Positions 6,432 to 15,413 of a DNA stretch of 64,000 nucleotides are shown here, piece by piece (the stretch's first letter is position 1; the number at the start of each line of letters is the position of its first letter). Both the position numbers and the translations under genes were made by a program. This DNA is from a virus, in IMG/VR virus record IMGVR_UViG_3300034220_000029, positions 1-64,000 of that record; one strand, given 5' to 3'. The notes beneath the pieces are model-generated. The model made no database searches, had not been told where the DNA came from, and saw only the letters and a program-made list of their open reading frames with translations.

Positions 6432-8558
6432 TTACAGCTGGATCAGGTGGTCGGCAACAGACTGGCTCACCTCCTCGTGCGTCACCAGCAGGATTTGCTG
6501 GAAGGAGCACTGAGCAAGGAAGCCGAGCATGTTGTCGGTGCGGTCGTGATCCATGGCAGCTGCTGGCTCGTCAAGGATCAGGAACGGGGCGGCCGGCAGG
6601 AACGTCCGGACCAGGGCAACCCGGATGGACAGGCCCAGGGCGTCGAGCGTGGAGCCGCTCATCGAGGTGACCGAGTGCCCGTCGACCTTGAAGCCGTCGG
6701 ATTCTTTGGTCACCTTGGAAGCGGTGCCGCGGATGTCGCTGAAGTAGCTGCTGACGGCTGTCAGGACGATGTTCCACAGCTTGTCTGCGATCAGAGGCTT
6801 GCACTGGCGCACCCGCTTGAGCAGGGCGTTGTTGAACTCAAGCGTCTCCAGATCGCGTTCGCGCTGGGCCAGAGCCTCGGTGCAGTCGGCCACAGCCGCC
6901 ACAGCCCGGTCGTAGGAGGCCTGCTGGTCCTTCAGGAACCGCTCAGCATCGCTCAGGGCGGTCACGGCGGCTGTGTGGGCTGCCCTGGCACGCTCTGCAG
7001 CGCCGCGGGCCGCTGTGAGGGTGTCCTGGGCGTCCTGCAGGGTTACTTCCGGCAGGGTCAGCAGGGCGTCCTGTGCATTGCTGTCCTCTTCCTGAGCCAC
7101 CAGCAGCTGGGCCTGAAGGCCTTCGAGGCGCACCACGTCAGCGTCATAGGCACGCTGGGAGGCCTGCAGCGCCTCGATCTGGCGCTTCAGGGCCGCCGTA
7201 TCGACCACCGCGCCAACCACTGGGCCCTTCCAGCGCAGCACAGGCGGCAGCTCGCCGTCGGCCAGCTCGCAGTAGTCAGGGTGCTGGTCCAGCACCTTCA
7301 GGGCGCCCGTTGAGGCGTTGCGGATGGCCCGCATGGCAACGAGGTCCTGCTGCACCGTAGCGATGCAGGTCTGCTGCTCCGCCCGATCAGCAGTCGCGGC
7401 GTCGAGCGCGGTCTGAGTCTCGGCATTTTTGGCCGCGACCTCTGGCACGCCGCTAAAGTCCTTGCCGCAGAAGGTGCAGCTGCCGTGCGTCAGCGTCTGC
7501 TTGAGCAGCCGGATGTCGCCGTCAAGGCGCGCAGCCCGGGCCTGCGTCACGGTCACGAGGGTGTCGAGCGCGCCGATCTCCGTGTCGAGCGCTTCGAGCG
7601 TGCCCTCGTAGGTGGCGCTGTCAGCGACCCGCGCAGCCGTGTAGGGCCCGACTTTTGCGAAGGCGGCGGCAATCGCGATGCCGTTGCCGGCGTCGGCGAT
7701 CTGCCGCTGCAGGGCCTCGACCTGGCCAGCGACGTTGTCGGGGGCGACACGGGTGCCGAGATTGCTGATCTTCTCCCGCAGCGCCAGCACAGCGCCTGCC
7801 GTGCGGGCAGCGTTGCGGATGGCGTTGTCCCGCTGCACCACGCGCTCGCGGGCCTCGGCGTGAGCTTCCTGGGCCTTCTGCTCGTCGGCTGTGAAGCGGT
7901 CCACGTCGAGCACTACCGACTGCAGCGAGAGCTTGGCCGAGTCGATGCGCGCTGCGGCAGCGTCTGCATCGAACGGGACGGCGTCTGCCTTGGCGCGCTC
8001 CAGCAGCTCCTGCGCAGCCTTGAGGGTCAGCTCGGCGGAGCCGGTGTTGCCAAGGGTCAGCTTCTCCTGCATCAGCTCAATCAGCCGGTCGATCTGGTCG
8101 AACTCGGCAAGCTTCTCGATCAGCGCGGTCGTCTCCTTGGCGCCAGACTCGAGGGCCCCGCGGATTTCGTTCTGGTTGGACAGGGTCAGGCGGGCGGCGG
8201 CGCCAGCGTCGACCTTGAGCAGGCGGGAAATGAATGCGGTGCACTCGTTCTGCCCAGTCACGATGCCGCCGTCATAGTTGATCTCGGCGCCAGACTTGCC
8301 GCGCTTGATCGTGTAGACGACGCTGTCGATGACGACCTCCAGCTCGACCTTCAGCGAGCCGACGGCCTCGCCCCAGGTCACGCAGTCTTCGAGCGCATCG
8401 CGGATTGCCTTCACGCCGAACAGGGCGTAGGAGATTGCTTCTAGCAGCGTGGACTTGCCCTGCTCGTTGAGGGCGCGGATGGCTGTCATGCCGGCGCCGA
8501 ACGTGACGCTGAGGTCACGGTGGCGGCGGAAGTTTGTCAGTGTGATTTTGTTAAGCAT
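6432..8558 (-). CDS. sbcC: Rad50/SbcC-like SMC ATPase
   Basis: This 708-residue SMC-type ATPase has Walker A NEQGKST (about 31-37), long coiled-coil arms, a zinc hook CTFC near 361-364, an ABC signature-like SGSTLDALGLS, Walker B LILDEP near 660-665 and a final histidine switch (LLVTHEE). This is the Rad50/SbcC architecture, shorter than the roughly 1050 residues of E. coli SbcC, as in T4 gp46 and other phages. It should pair with the nuclease at 9392-10507. ATG at 8558 is best placed behind GAAGG. It overlaps the thyX stop. The dispersed motif (7731-7743) lies in the arm-coding part, encoding Pro-Asp-Asn-Val. Confidence 0.92.
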   Translation of the reverse strand: MLNKITLTNFRRHRDLSVTFGAGMTAIRALNEQGKSTLLEAISYALFGVKAIRDALEDCVTWGEAVGSLKVELEVVIDSVVYTIKRGKSGAEINYDGGIVTGQNECTAFISRLLKVDAGAAARLTLSNQNEIRGALESGAKETTALIEKLAEFDQIDRLIELMQEKLTLGNTGSAELTLKAAQELLERAKADAVPFDADAAAARIDSAKLSLQSVVLDVDRFTADEQKAQEAHAEARERVVQRDNAIRNAARTAGAVLALREKISNLGTRVAPDNVAGQVEALQRQIADAGNGIAIAAAFAKVGPYTAARVADSATYEGTLEALDTEIGALDTLVTVTQARAARLDGDIRLLKQTLTHGSCTFCGKDFSGVPEVAAKNAETQTALDAATADRAEQQTCIATVQQDLVAMRAIRNASTGALKVLDQHPDYCELADGELPPVLRWKGPVVGAVVDTAALKRQIEALQASQRAYDADVVRLEGLQAQLLVAQEEDSNAQDALLTLPEVTLQDAQDTLTAARGAAERARAAHTAAVTALSDAERFLKDQQASYDRAVAAVADCTEALAQRERDLETLEFNNALLKRVRQCKPLIADKLWNIVLTAVSSYFSDIRGTASKVTKESDGFKVDGHSVTSMSGSTLDALGLSIRVALVRTFLPAAPFLILDEPAAAMDHDRTDNMLGFLAQCSFQQILLVTHEEVSQSVADHLIQL

Positions 8559-9243
8559 TGGCATCCTTCAGGGTGTGGCGTCGGAACGCGGCTGTGGCGA
8601 CCGGGACCAGCGGCTCGATGAGCTGCAGCATGGCCTCGGCGTAGACACGAATTTCGTACTGGCTGTGGCTATGCAGGCGCAGCTGTAGGAACTTCATCAG
8701 GTTGTGCAGATTCACGGTGGCGAACATATGGCTGTAGGTGCCGACCGGCAGCACGCTGCGAGCAAGCTCCCGTGGCACGCCTTCGGCCAGCATCTCGTGG
8801 TAAACGAGGAACGCCGACTCGCACGCACCTGCGATTACCTTCTGCCAGACCCCAGCATCCGCATGCTGCTCGTGCGTGCGCATCTGCTTGTTAGAGTCGC
8901 TCTGCGTCGTGATCTGGTCCAGCTCGGGCACGTAGAACTCTTCTGGCAGCTCGGCGTAGCGGGCGGAGATTTCGTTGAATCCCCAGGTGCGGTGACGATG
9001 CCACTGACGGAACACGAAGATCGGAGCCTTGACCTCGAAGGTGAACGACACGGCCTCGAAGGGGGAGGTGTGGTGGTTCTTGACGAGGTAGTCGATCAGC
9101 TTGGCGTCCTTGCCCTCGTCATCGCCTGTGCGCCACTCGGCGTTGTAGGAGACGCGAGCGTTGCGAACGATGGAGAGGTCGGACCCCATGTGATCGATGA
9201 GCCGGATCAGCCCGTGGTTGAGAACTTTAATTGCTTCGGTCAT
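8551..9243 (-). CDS. thyX: Flavin-dependent thymidylate synthase ThyX
   Basis: This 230-residue protein carries the ThyX signature RHR-x7-S (WHRHRTWGFNEISARY) and SPFEAVSFTFEV, HSHSQYEIRVYAEAM and other ThyX blocks. It makes dTMP from dUMP using FAD, NADPH and methylene-tetrahydrofolate. Its place between the two halves of the Mre11/Rad50 pair suggests dTMP supply is expressed together with repair and replication. Its ATG overlaps the stop of the 51-residue membrane protein (ATGA). Confidence 0.93.
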   Translation of the reverse strand: MTEAIKVLNHGLIRLIDHMGSDLSIVRNARVSYNAEWRTGDDEGKDAKLIDYLVKNHHTSPFEAVSFTFEVKAPIFVFRQWHRHRTWGFNEISARYAELPEEFYVPELDQITTQSDSNKQMRTHEQHADAGVWQKVIAGACESAFLVYHEMLAEGVPRELARSVLPVGTYSHMFATVNLHNLMKFLQLRLHSHSQYEIRVYAEAMLQLIEPLVPVATAAFRRHTLKDANA

Positions 9244-9395
9244 TTGCTGGCCTTCTCGATTAGTTTTTGTTGTAGTTGGAGTTCGGCGGGGGTCCTGAAT
9301 TGCCAGAGGTGGGTGTCGATTCCGTGCAGGGTGACCACCACTTCGCACACGACGAGGACGGCGCACAGCAGCCAGAAGGCTGCCCACTCGTTCAC
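9240..9395 (-). CDS. Small membrane protein (51 aa, GTG start)
   Basis: The peptide starts MNEWAAFWLLCAVLVVCEVV (one membrane segment) and ends in a charged helix (ELQLQQKLIEKASK). It is coupled on both sides: the GTG start overlaps the SbcD stop (GTGA at 9392-9395) and its stop overlaps the thyX start (ATGA at 9240-9243). Such precise packing argues for a real microprotein. Its function is unknown. Confidence 0.68.
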   Translation of the reverse strand: MNEWAAFWLLCAVLVVCEVVVTLHGIDTHLWQFRTPAELQLQQKLIEKASK

Positions 9396-10507
9396 GTCGC
9401 CGCCTCTGGCGTTGAGTACAGCGCCTGGACCGCTGCACGTTGCTTGGGGTCGACAAGCATCTCCAGCAACATCTCGATGACGTTGACGGAGCGGATGTCC
9501 TCAATCGATTCGGCAAGTTCGTCGACGCCTTCAAGCTTCTCCGCCTGCACCGCGTTGGTGATGACGAATGACTGGCTGCGCTGGCGGAAGGCGGCGATCG
9601 CTTTGATGGCGGCAGCGGACTCGGCGCTGTTGGCGGTGCCTTCGACGCGGATGAAGCCGCGGCCTTCCTCTTCAGTGGCGCCGAGATCGCGCCAATCGAT
9701 CTTCTCGAACCAGCCGTCGGCAGCGTCAGGCCTCCACGTTTCGATGAACTCGAGCTTTTCAGTCTCGGGGTCATTGGTGTGGTTGATCACCAGCGCGCGC
9801 TTCGTGCCGTTCTTCTGGCCGTCGCCGTGCGAAAGGCAGTCAGCGATCGAGGTGGGGAACTGGTTGCCCACGATCACGACTGCGCCGCCCAGCACCTCGC
9901 GGCCCTGGTGCTCGTGGCCGAAGATCATGGTGATGCCCTTGGCCTTCAGGGCCTTGGCCTGGTCCCGCGAGAGGTTCAACGAGTGGTCAGATGCGCAGGC
10001 AAAGATGTTGTCGAAATTGCAATGCAGCAGCAGGTACTTCGTGCTCTCGGGGACCCTGCCAAGCTCGTACTCGAAGAGGTCCTGGTTGGCGACGTGCGGC
10101 AGCACGTAGGTCTCAGCGTCCAGAGCCTGCGCGCCTGAGATCAGCTGGAAGCGCCCGGGGTGCTTCATGGCCAGGATCATTCCGATGAAGGCGACGGTGC
10201 CAAGGCGGGAGGAGTCCTTGGACAAGTCGTGATTGCCCAGCGCCCAAACCAGCTCGATGCCGGGGTTGGCCATCAGGAAGTTGTCGGTGTCTTCATAGAC
10301 CCGCAGGGCGTGGAGCAGGGGAATGTCATAGACGTCGGTCAGGTCGCCGTTGACCACCACACGCTCGCAGCCGTTCTGCGGCGCGAGGGCCAGCAGCTTG
10401 GCATGCTGTTCGTGGCCCCAGTCGCGCAACGCTGCTGCCGAGGAGATGGTCGTTCCGCCTGTCCGCTGCACACCCAGGTGCAGGTCATTGATCACAAGTG
10501 TTTTCAC
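9392..10507 (-). CDS. sbcD: Mre11/SbcD-like nuclease
   Basis: The calcineurin-type phosphoesterase motifs appear in order: NDLHLG (Asp8, His10), NGDLTD, GNHD, LLLHCNF and GHEHQG, the metal ligands of Mre11/SbcD. The 371-residue length fits SbcD/gp47 proteins. With SbcC it should form a double-strand end-processing complex. I chose GTG at 10507, behind AAAGGAAAAAAC; the frame is open further upstream but unlike protein. The gene overlaps the start of the zinc-finger gene upstream by 23 bases. Confidence 0.92.
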   Translation of the reverse strand: MKTLVINDLHLGVQRTGGTTISSAAALRDWGHEQHAKLLALAPQNGCERVVVNGDLTDVYDIPLLHALRVYEDTDNFLMANPGIELVWALGNHDLSKDSSRLGTVAFIGMILAMKHPGRFQLISGAQALDAETYVLPHVANQDLFEYELGRVPESTKYLLLHCNFDNIFACASDHSLNLSRDQAKALKAKGITMIFGHEHQGREVLGGAVVIVGNQFPTSIADCLSHGDGQKNGTKRALVINHTNDPETEKLEFIETWRPDAADGWFEKIDWRDLGATEEEGRGFIRVEGTANSAESAAAIKAIAAFRQRSQSFVITNAVQAEKLEGVDELAESIEDIRSVNVIEMLLEMLVDPKQRAAVQALYSTPEAAT

Positions 10508-10745
10508 GTTTTTTCCTTTGTTCAATTCCGCGTTTGGTGGCCTCGGAGATGGCCTTTCGTTTCGCCTCGCCCTCATCCGCAGCAAGCTTCACCAGCTCTG
10601 CCCGGGGGCGTTTGCGCGTCTCTTGGCAGGGGGTGCACTGCATCCGCTTGCTGCCGGTGGCTGGGTGGAGCACCACCTTGAAGCCCTCGTCAGTTTTGAA
10701 GCAGCGGCAGTAGGGGCAGAAGCGCTCCTTGACCGCCAGCGTCAT
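10485..10745 (-). CDS. Small zinc-ribbon protein (86 aa)
   Basis: Two CxxC pairs (CPYCRCF at the N-terminus and CTPCQET about 30 residues later) form a likely zinc ribbon, followed by a Lys/Arg/Glu-rich helix. The start overlaps the stop of the nuclease-like gene (ATGA at 10742-10745). It is probably a nucleic-acid or protein adaptor of the recombination cluster; the exact role is unknown. Confidence 0.7.
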   Translation of the reverse strand: MTLAVKERFCPYCRCFKTDEGFKVVLHPATGSKRMQCTPCQETRKRPRAELVKLAADEGEAKRKAISEATKRGIEQRKKRENTCDQ

Positions 10746-11239
10746 CGGATCACCTGCCCGGTGGCGGCGGTTAGGGCTGCAAGGGCGGTGGCGTGCAGCG
10801 GGACCTTGCTCAAGTCCCACGAGCCCCCGACAGCGTTGTCGGCAAGCAGGAGGGCAAGGGGTAGGCCACGCCACAGGTTCTCCGTGGAGTGGTAGACCAG
10901 CACGCAGCAGACGCCGCCGCAGTTGGCACGCTTGCGGAGCCGGGCCAGCTGTGTCACACGCTTGCGCTCAAGGCGGAAGGCATGCTTCGTTTCTTTGACC
11001 TCGATCAAGCCGTGGAAGGTTAGGGTCGTGTCCCCGCGGGGCCCACAGTCCTCGACCTTGCAGAAGAACTCGAAGTCCGCCGCTGCAGCCTTGATGGTGC
11101 GGCCGGCAGCCTTGGAGTCGACCATCCGGTTGAACTCGTGGTGCGGGTGCTGCGCCCAGTCGGTGAGCGCCCTCTGGGTGGCCTTCTCGGCGACCTCTCC
11201 GCGATCAGCGAAGACGTTGATCTTTTTGAAGTGGGTCAT
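10742..11239 (-). CDS. RecU-like Holliday-junction resolvase / PD-(D/E)XK nuclease
   Basis: The 165-residue protein contains the core DFEFFCK...GLIEVKETKHAFRL followed by GGVCCVLVYH and a short WRGLPL. This parallels RecU-type resolvases, which have an acidic residue, then (E/D)xKET, then a hydrophobic strand. The predicted catalytic residues are the Asp of DFEF and Glu/Lys of EVKETK. It likely cleaves branched DNA during replication or recombination. ATG at 11239 overlaps the upstream stop (ATGA). It could also be a general restriction-fold nuclease; the RecU assignment is by motif only. Confidence 0.62.
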   Translation of the reverse strand: MTHFKKINVFADRGEVAEKATQRALTDWAQHPHHEFNRMVDSKAAGRTIKAAAADFEFFCKVEDCGPRGDTTLTFHGLIEVKETKHAFRLERKRVTQLARLRKRANCGGVCCVLVYHSTENLWRGLPLALLLADNAVGGSWDLSKVPLHATALAALTAATGQVIR

Positions 11240-11529
11240 GCCGGTGCCCCCTGACGGGAGTTGCCGCGGCCTGGCCCAGAGGGTTTGCAGGCTAGCGCTG
11301 CACCGATGTCGCGGTCCTTCTGGGCTGCACGGGTGCAACCGCAGGAACGGCTCTGGCCGCCCACCAGGTAGTCATGGCGGATGGCGCGGGTTGTGCCGCA
11401 GTCGCACTGACAGCGCCAGCTCTTTTTGCTGGCGCCAGGCGCGGCGGAGATGATTGTGAGTTTGCCTAGCTTTACGCCGGGGGCAGGGCGCGGCGGAACG
11501 TACGCCGGCCGCGAGAGCTTGTCGCTCAT
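11236..11529 (-). CDS. Zinc-binding DNA-binding protein (97 aa)
   Basis: The block GKLTIISAAPGASKKSWRCQ, then CDCGTT, then SCGC is the small zinc/beta domain often found at the N-terminus of phage HNH and AP2-like DNA-binding proteins; here it occurs alone. Cysteines CQCDC and CGC are probable metal ligands. The leader contains AATAAAAATAATAAGAA rather than a strong Shine-Dalgarno sequence. Confidence 0.62.
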   Translation of the reverse strand: MSDKLSRPAYVPPRPAPGVKLGKLTIISAAPGASKKSWRCQCDCGTTRAIRHDYLVGGQSRSCGCTRAAQKDRDIGAALACKPSGPGRGNSRQGAPA

Positions 11530-11566
11530 GTGGCACCACTTTCTTATTATTTTTATTGGGCGCGGA

Positions 11567-11606
11567 AACCGACAACGCTTCGCTCGTTGGCTTAGTCGTT
11601 GTCGGG
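11567..11606 (-). repeat. Inverted repeat made of two motif halves
   Basis: CCGACAACG (11568-11576) is matched by CGTTGTCGG (11597-11605), a 9-bp inverted repeat with a 20-base spacer, lying in the 84-base gap between the polymerase stop and the zinc-protein start. The arms are the core of the dispersed motif, placed head to head. It could be a paired binding site or an RNA hairpin. Confidence 0.6.
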
Positions 11607-11613
11607 ATTGAAA

Positions 11614-14600
11614 CTATACCTCAAAAGCCTTACTGACGGCAGCGGCAATCACTTCGCTGTCAACAGTTTCACCACACTCGATCTGCTGGTGGAAGTCACG
11701 CCCCAGCGAGATCGAGCTGATGATCGGGATCACCTTGCCGCCATACGGCTGCGTCATGCACCCGTGGACGATCTTGATGACTTCGTAGGCATCGTCGCGG
11801 TGCACGGAGAACACCACCTCGTCGTGGACCGGCGCATAGAACCGGGCACGGAACCTGCCGGTGAACACGCCTGAGCGCCACATTGAAGCCATCGCCAGCT
11901 TGGTCTGCTCAGCGCCGGAGCCTTGAATCTTGAAGTTCGGGCCCTGCCGGCCGGCCTTGGAAGCCTCCCAGCGGTTGTCCGACATCAAGGTTTCACGCAG
12001 GTGGCGCCGCGCTCCCATGCGGGTCGTGGCGTAGCCGTCACGCTCGACCTGAGAGCGCACGTTGTCCTTCCAGATCATGATGCCCGGCATGGCCAAGTCC
12101 TTCGCGTCGAGGAAGGCCTGCGCGGTCTCCTCGTCGGACAGCAGCTCCTCGGCGATCTTCGGGGCCATCGCGTCGTACTGGGATGCGAAGTTCACGGTCT
12201 TGGCGTCGCCGCGCAGGTCCTTGGCTTTCTTCGCTTTGACCGGGTCGCTGCCCTTGAGCATGGCGATGAACGGGTCGTACTCGATGGCCTCGCCCCACAG
12301 CAGCAGCGACGCAGCCACAGCTGTCAGGCTGTGCGGGTCCTTCAGGTTGTCGCCAACGTAGCAGGCTGTCAGAGCCTCGTCGCCTGACCACTCAGCCATG
12401 TCGCGCAGCTCCTGACCGGAGAAGTCGAGTGAACCCACGAGAGCGTCTGCCATGTGCGGCTGGACCACGCCGCGGAACTCGACGCCTTCTCCAAGCTTCG
12501 GCATCTGCTGGATGTTGGGGTCGCTAGCGCTGTAGCGCAGCGTCACAGCCTGGCACTGGTTCAGGGAAGGGTGGATGTACCCGTCACGCCAGTGCGGCAG
12601 CGCTTTGTACGGCCGGTAGAACAGGTTGCGGCGGGTCATCACCGTTCGCACCGTCTGGTAGGCCTTGAGCACTGCCCGCTGCTCGTCGGTGACGTTGTCC
12701 TTCTTCAGAGCCCACTCGACAGCCGTGTCGTCGGTCGAGGCCTTCGAGATCAGCGCCTCCATCTCCTCAGCTGAGAACTCGACTTCCTTACCATCCTTCT
12801 CCCGCCGCATCTTCTTGAAGGCGTTGCGGAAGACCTCGATCTCGCGCTGTTTGTCGGTCAGCTTGTTGAAGATGCGAGGCTTGATCTTGATGACGTGGTA
12901 GAACAGATTCTGCATCTGCTTCGGGCTGCCGAAGTTGATCTTCGGGTCGCCCGTGAAGTTGTCCTTCATGAGCTTGTTCAGCGCGTGCACGTTGCCGTCC
13001 TCGATGACCCTGGCCAGGATGGTGGCCATGTCGCTGTCGGGGAACTGCTCGCACAGATCGAAGGCCATGCCGTCGAGCTTGCGCTTCTTCGTGGTGAACT
13101 GCACCTCGTCGGTGTCGACCAGCATCGCTGCGGCTTCCTTGACGGCTGCCGGCGACATCTCGGTGAACTCCGGGCAGACCGTGCCGGTCCAGCCGTGGCC
13201 CAGCAGGTAGGTCTTGAGCGTCGCCCAGGCCGCCTCGTAGGCCACTTCGTCACGCGCCTCCATGTTGCGCAGGTTTTCCAGCGAGACCGGGATGCCCTGC
13301 ACGTAGGCAAGGCTTGTCAGGTACTCGGGCAGCTGCTCGACCTCCAGGTAGACGCCCCACGTCTGCTCCAGCTCCATGACAAGGCGGTAGTGCGTGTGCA
13401 GCGCCGCAGTGCAGATGGTGTCGTCGCAGCCGTAGTCGAAGACTTCGCGGCCGGTCAGCTCGTTCATCTTGTACTGGCGTCGCTCCCACTCCTGCACCAC
13501 AGGGGCGACGAGCAGCACGTCCTCCGCCTCCTCGCCATCCCGCGCCGGGCTTGGCCCCCACACTGCCGCCACGATCTCCTTCTCGAAGGTCTTGAGCACC
13601 TCACCACCCTTGAGGCTGCCGACAGGGCCTTCCTTGCAGGTCGTCTGCTCGTAGGTGGCCTGCGCGTAGTCAAGGTGCCGCAGGCTGCGGTCCTTGAGTC
13701 CCTTGGGGTAGTTCTCGTTGGTGTACGAGGCACCGATCTTCGTGTCGACCGCGTTCGGCACCATGCCGTGCCAGCCGTTGTCTGCCCACTTGCCGCCCCA
13801 GGTGCGGTACAGCACGGAAAATTCAAACTGGCGATTCTGGATCACCGTGTGAATCTTTTGGGGGATCAACTCGGCCATCTGACGGCACTGGTCGACCGTG
13901 ATGTTGTCGGTGTCCTTGTGGTCAACCGGCATGTAGATCGTGTGCTGGCTGTTGTCGCCGAAGGTCAGGGACATGCCGGTCAGCTCGTGGCCAAGCACGT
14001 CGATGCGCGCCCGGTCGTTCTCGGTGAGCGACTTCAAGCGGCTGATCCACTCGTCCGATTCCTCGCTGCTGGAGGTCTCGATGTCGAGCGCGGCGAACGG
14101 GCTGAGTGACATCTGGGCTTTGACCTGGCCGTAGGCCTTGTCATAGTTCGCGGCCGTCACCAGCGTCTTAGTGCCGTAGAAACGCCGCAACTCAGGCACG
14201 CGCTGCTCGTCGGCCAGCTCTGACCACTGCTTGACCATCCCGGGGATGAGCTCAAGTGGGCGCTTCTTCGTGTTGACCTCGTTGATCAGCAGGCTCGCAA
14301 CGCGCCAGCTGGTGGCCACACCTTGCTTGTCGTCGATGAGCTTCTGCAGGTGCGGGAAGTCAGCGATGTCTTCCTTCAAGCGGTCCAGCTGGTCGTTCTG
14401 AATCAGGTCGGTCAGCATGTCCAGGCCGTCGAGGCCGAAGATGCGAACCAGGTCGACGAACTTCGTGTCGCCGAAGCCCTTGGCTCCAGGAATCTTGTCC
14501 CCCGGGTCCCCGACAAGGGCCTTGTACAGGGTGATGTATTTGTGCGGGAAGCCGCCGAACGGGTTCTTGTTGAGCTCGCCAAGGCGCCAGACGCTGGTGT

Positions 14601-15066
14601 TCTCGTCGACCAGAACGGAGAGGTCGCCGTCAACTGTGGCCACGACGTTCTTCTCGTTGCGCAGATTCTTGCAGAGGTAGCCGATCACGTCGTCAGCTTC
14701 AAGGCCTTCCTGCTGCGCGATGTGCACGCCGAGATCGCGCATCATCTGTGTGGCACGCTCGCGGGCGATGTTCAGCTGCTCGCTGACCGCGTCACACTTG
14801 TCGCGGCCAACCTTGTAGGTGGGGAGGAACGAACGGCGGCGGAGCTTGGCGTTGCGCCCGTCCCAGACCAGAATGGCCTGGCGGGGGGCAAGGTCGAACT
14901 CCTTCAGGTGGTCGCTGAACTTCTCGAAGAAGCCGTCGATGCCGTACTGGGCGCCGTTGACCTGCACCGGTTTGCCGTCCACCTGAATGACGCGGCCTTC
15001 GTCATGGTCGACCCCGCGCAGCAGGGCCTGGTTCATCCAGCTGTTGCCGTCGATTATGAGACGCAT
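11614..15066 (-). CDS. polA: DNA polymerase I (family A) with FEN and 3'-5' exonuclease domains
   Basis: The 1150-residue protein starts with a 5'-3' exonuclease/FEN domain (IIDGNSWMNQ; EGLEADDVIGYL; VDGDLSVLV; GDPGDKIPGAKGFGD), continues with a 3'-5' exonuclease domain (FAALDIET near residue 330), and ends in a Pol A palm: SASDPNIQQMP, motif A LDFSGQELR, motif B RGDAKTVNFASQY with Phe at the dNTP/ddNTP-selecting position, and motif C PVHDEVVF. This is the replicative polymerase of the phage. It is larger than E. coli Pol I (928 residues), with an insertion between the exonuclease and polymerase parts. It overlaps the preceding gene by 13 bases. Confidence 0.95.
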   Translation of the reverse strand: MRLIIDGNSWMNQALLRGVDHDEGRVIQVDGKPVQVNGAQYGIDGFFEKFSDHLKEFDLAPRQAILVWDGRNAKLRRRSFLPTYKVGRDKCDAVSEQLNIARERATQMMRDLGVHIAQQEGLEADDVIGYLCKNLRNEKNVVATVDGDLSVLVDENTSVWRLGELNKNPFGGFPHKYITLYKALVGDPGDKIPGAKGFGDTKFVDLVRIFGLDGLDMLTDLIQNDQLDRLKEDIADFPHLQKLIDDKQGVATSWRVASLLINEVNTKKRPLELIPGMVKQWSELADEQRVPELRRFYGTKTLVTAANYDKAYGQVKAQMSLSPFAALDIETSSSEESDEWISRLKSLTENDRARIDVLGHELTGMSLTFGDNSQHTIYMPVDHKDTDNITVDQCRQMAELIPQKIHTVIQNRQFEFSVLYRTWGGKWADNGWHGMVPNAVDTKIGASYTNENYPKGLKDRSLRHLDYAQATYEQTTCKEGPVGSLKGGEVLKTFEKEIVAAVWGPSPARDGEEAEDVLLVAPVVQEWERRQYKMNELTGREVFDYGCDDTICTAALHTHYRLVMELEQTWGVYLEVEQLPEYLTSLAYVQGIPVSLENLRNMEARDEVAYEAAWATLKTYLLGHGWTGTVCPEFTEMSPAAVKEAAAMLVDTDEVQFTTKKRKLDGMAFDLCEQFPDSDMATILARVIEDGNVHALNKLMKDNFTGDPKINFGSPKQMQNLFYHVIKIKPRIFNKLTDKQREIEVFRNAFKKMRREKDGKEVEFSAEEMEALISKASTDDTAVEWALKKDNVTDEQRAVLKAYQTVRTVMTRRNLFYRPYKALPHWRDGYIHPSLNQCQAVTLRYSASDPNIQQMPKLGEGVEFRGVVQPHMADALVGSLDFSGQELRDMAEWSGDEALTACYVGDNLKDPHSLTAVAASLLLWGEAIEYDPFIAMLKGSDPVKAKKAKDLRGDAKTVNFASQYDAMAPKIAEELLSDEETAQAFLDAKDLAMPGIMIWKDNVRSQVERDGYATTRMGARRHLRETLMSDNRWEASKAGRQGPNFKIQGSGAEQTKLAMASMWRSGVFTGRFRARFYAPVHDEVVFSVHRDDAYEVIKIVHGCMTQPYGGKVIPIISSISLGRDFHQQIECGETVDSEVIAAAVSKAFEV

Positions 15067-15413
15067 GAGTTGGCTTTCGATTTGTTCCTGACGTCAGAGC
15101 CGTCGAGGAAAACACGACGCGTGGTCGTGTTTGGGATGAATCTTGGTTCGAGCCACTCGGGGTAGACCCCGGCGGCCGGCAGCTCCACAACGACGAGTGC
15201 GCTGATCTGGTAGCTGGGTGGCTTGGTGCTTTTGAGCTCAGCCACGATCCCCGTGCGCAGCTGCTCAGTGAGCCAGCCAAACACGAAGTGCTTTGAAATT
15301 TTGGCGGAGGCCACGCAGGCGATGAGGCCTGCGCGGGTCTTCGGTGTACGAAGGAGGCCGTTCAGTGTGGCCTCCGCTTTGCGCACCTGGGCGCGGCGCG
15401 ACTCCGGCTTCAT
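15054..15413 (-). CDS. Hypothetical protein (119 aa)
   Basis: Starts MKPESRRAQVRKAEATLNGL behind GAGG; the N-terminal half is basic and helical, the rest beta-rich (YQISALVVVELPAAGVYPEW). The longer open frame upstream is unlike protein and overlaps the TraR-like gene. Located directly upstream of the polymerase, it may be an accessory replication factor. No family is recognised. Confidence 0.62.
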   Translation of the reverse strand: MKPESRRAQVRKAEATLNGLLRTPKTRAGLIACVASAKISKHFVFGWLTEQLRTGIVAELKSTKPPSYQISALVVVELPAAGVYPEWLEPRFIPNTTTRRVFLDGSDVRNKSKANSCVS

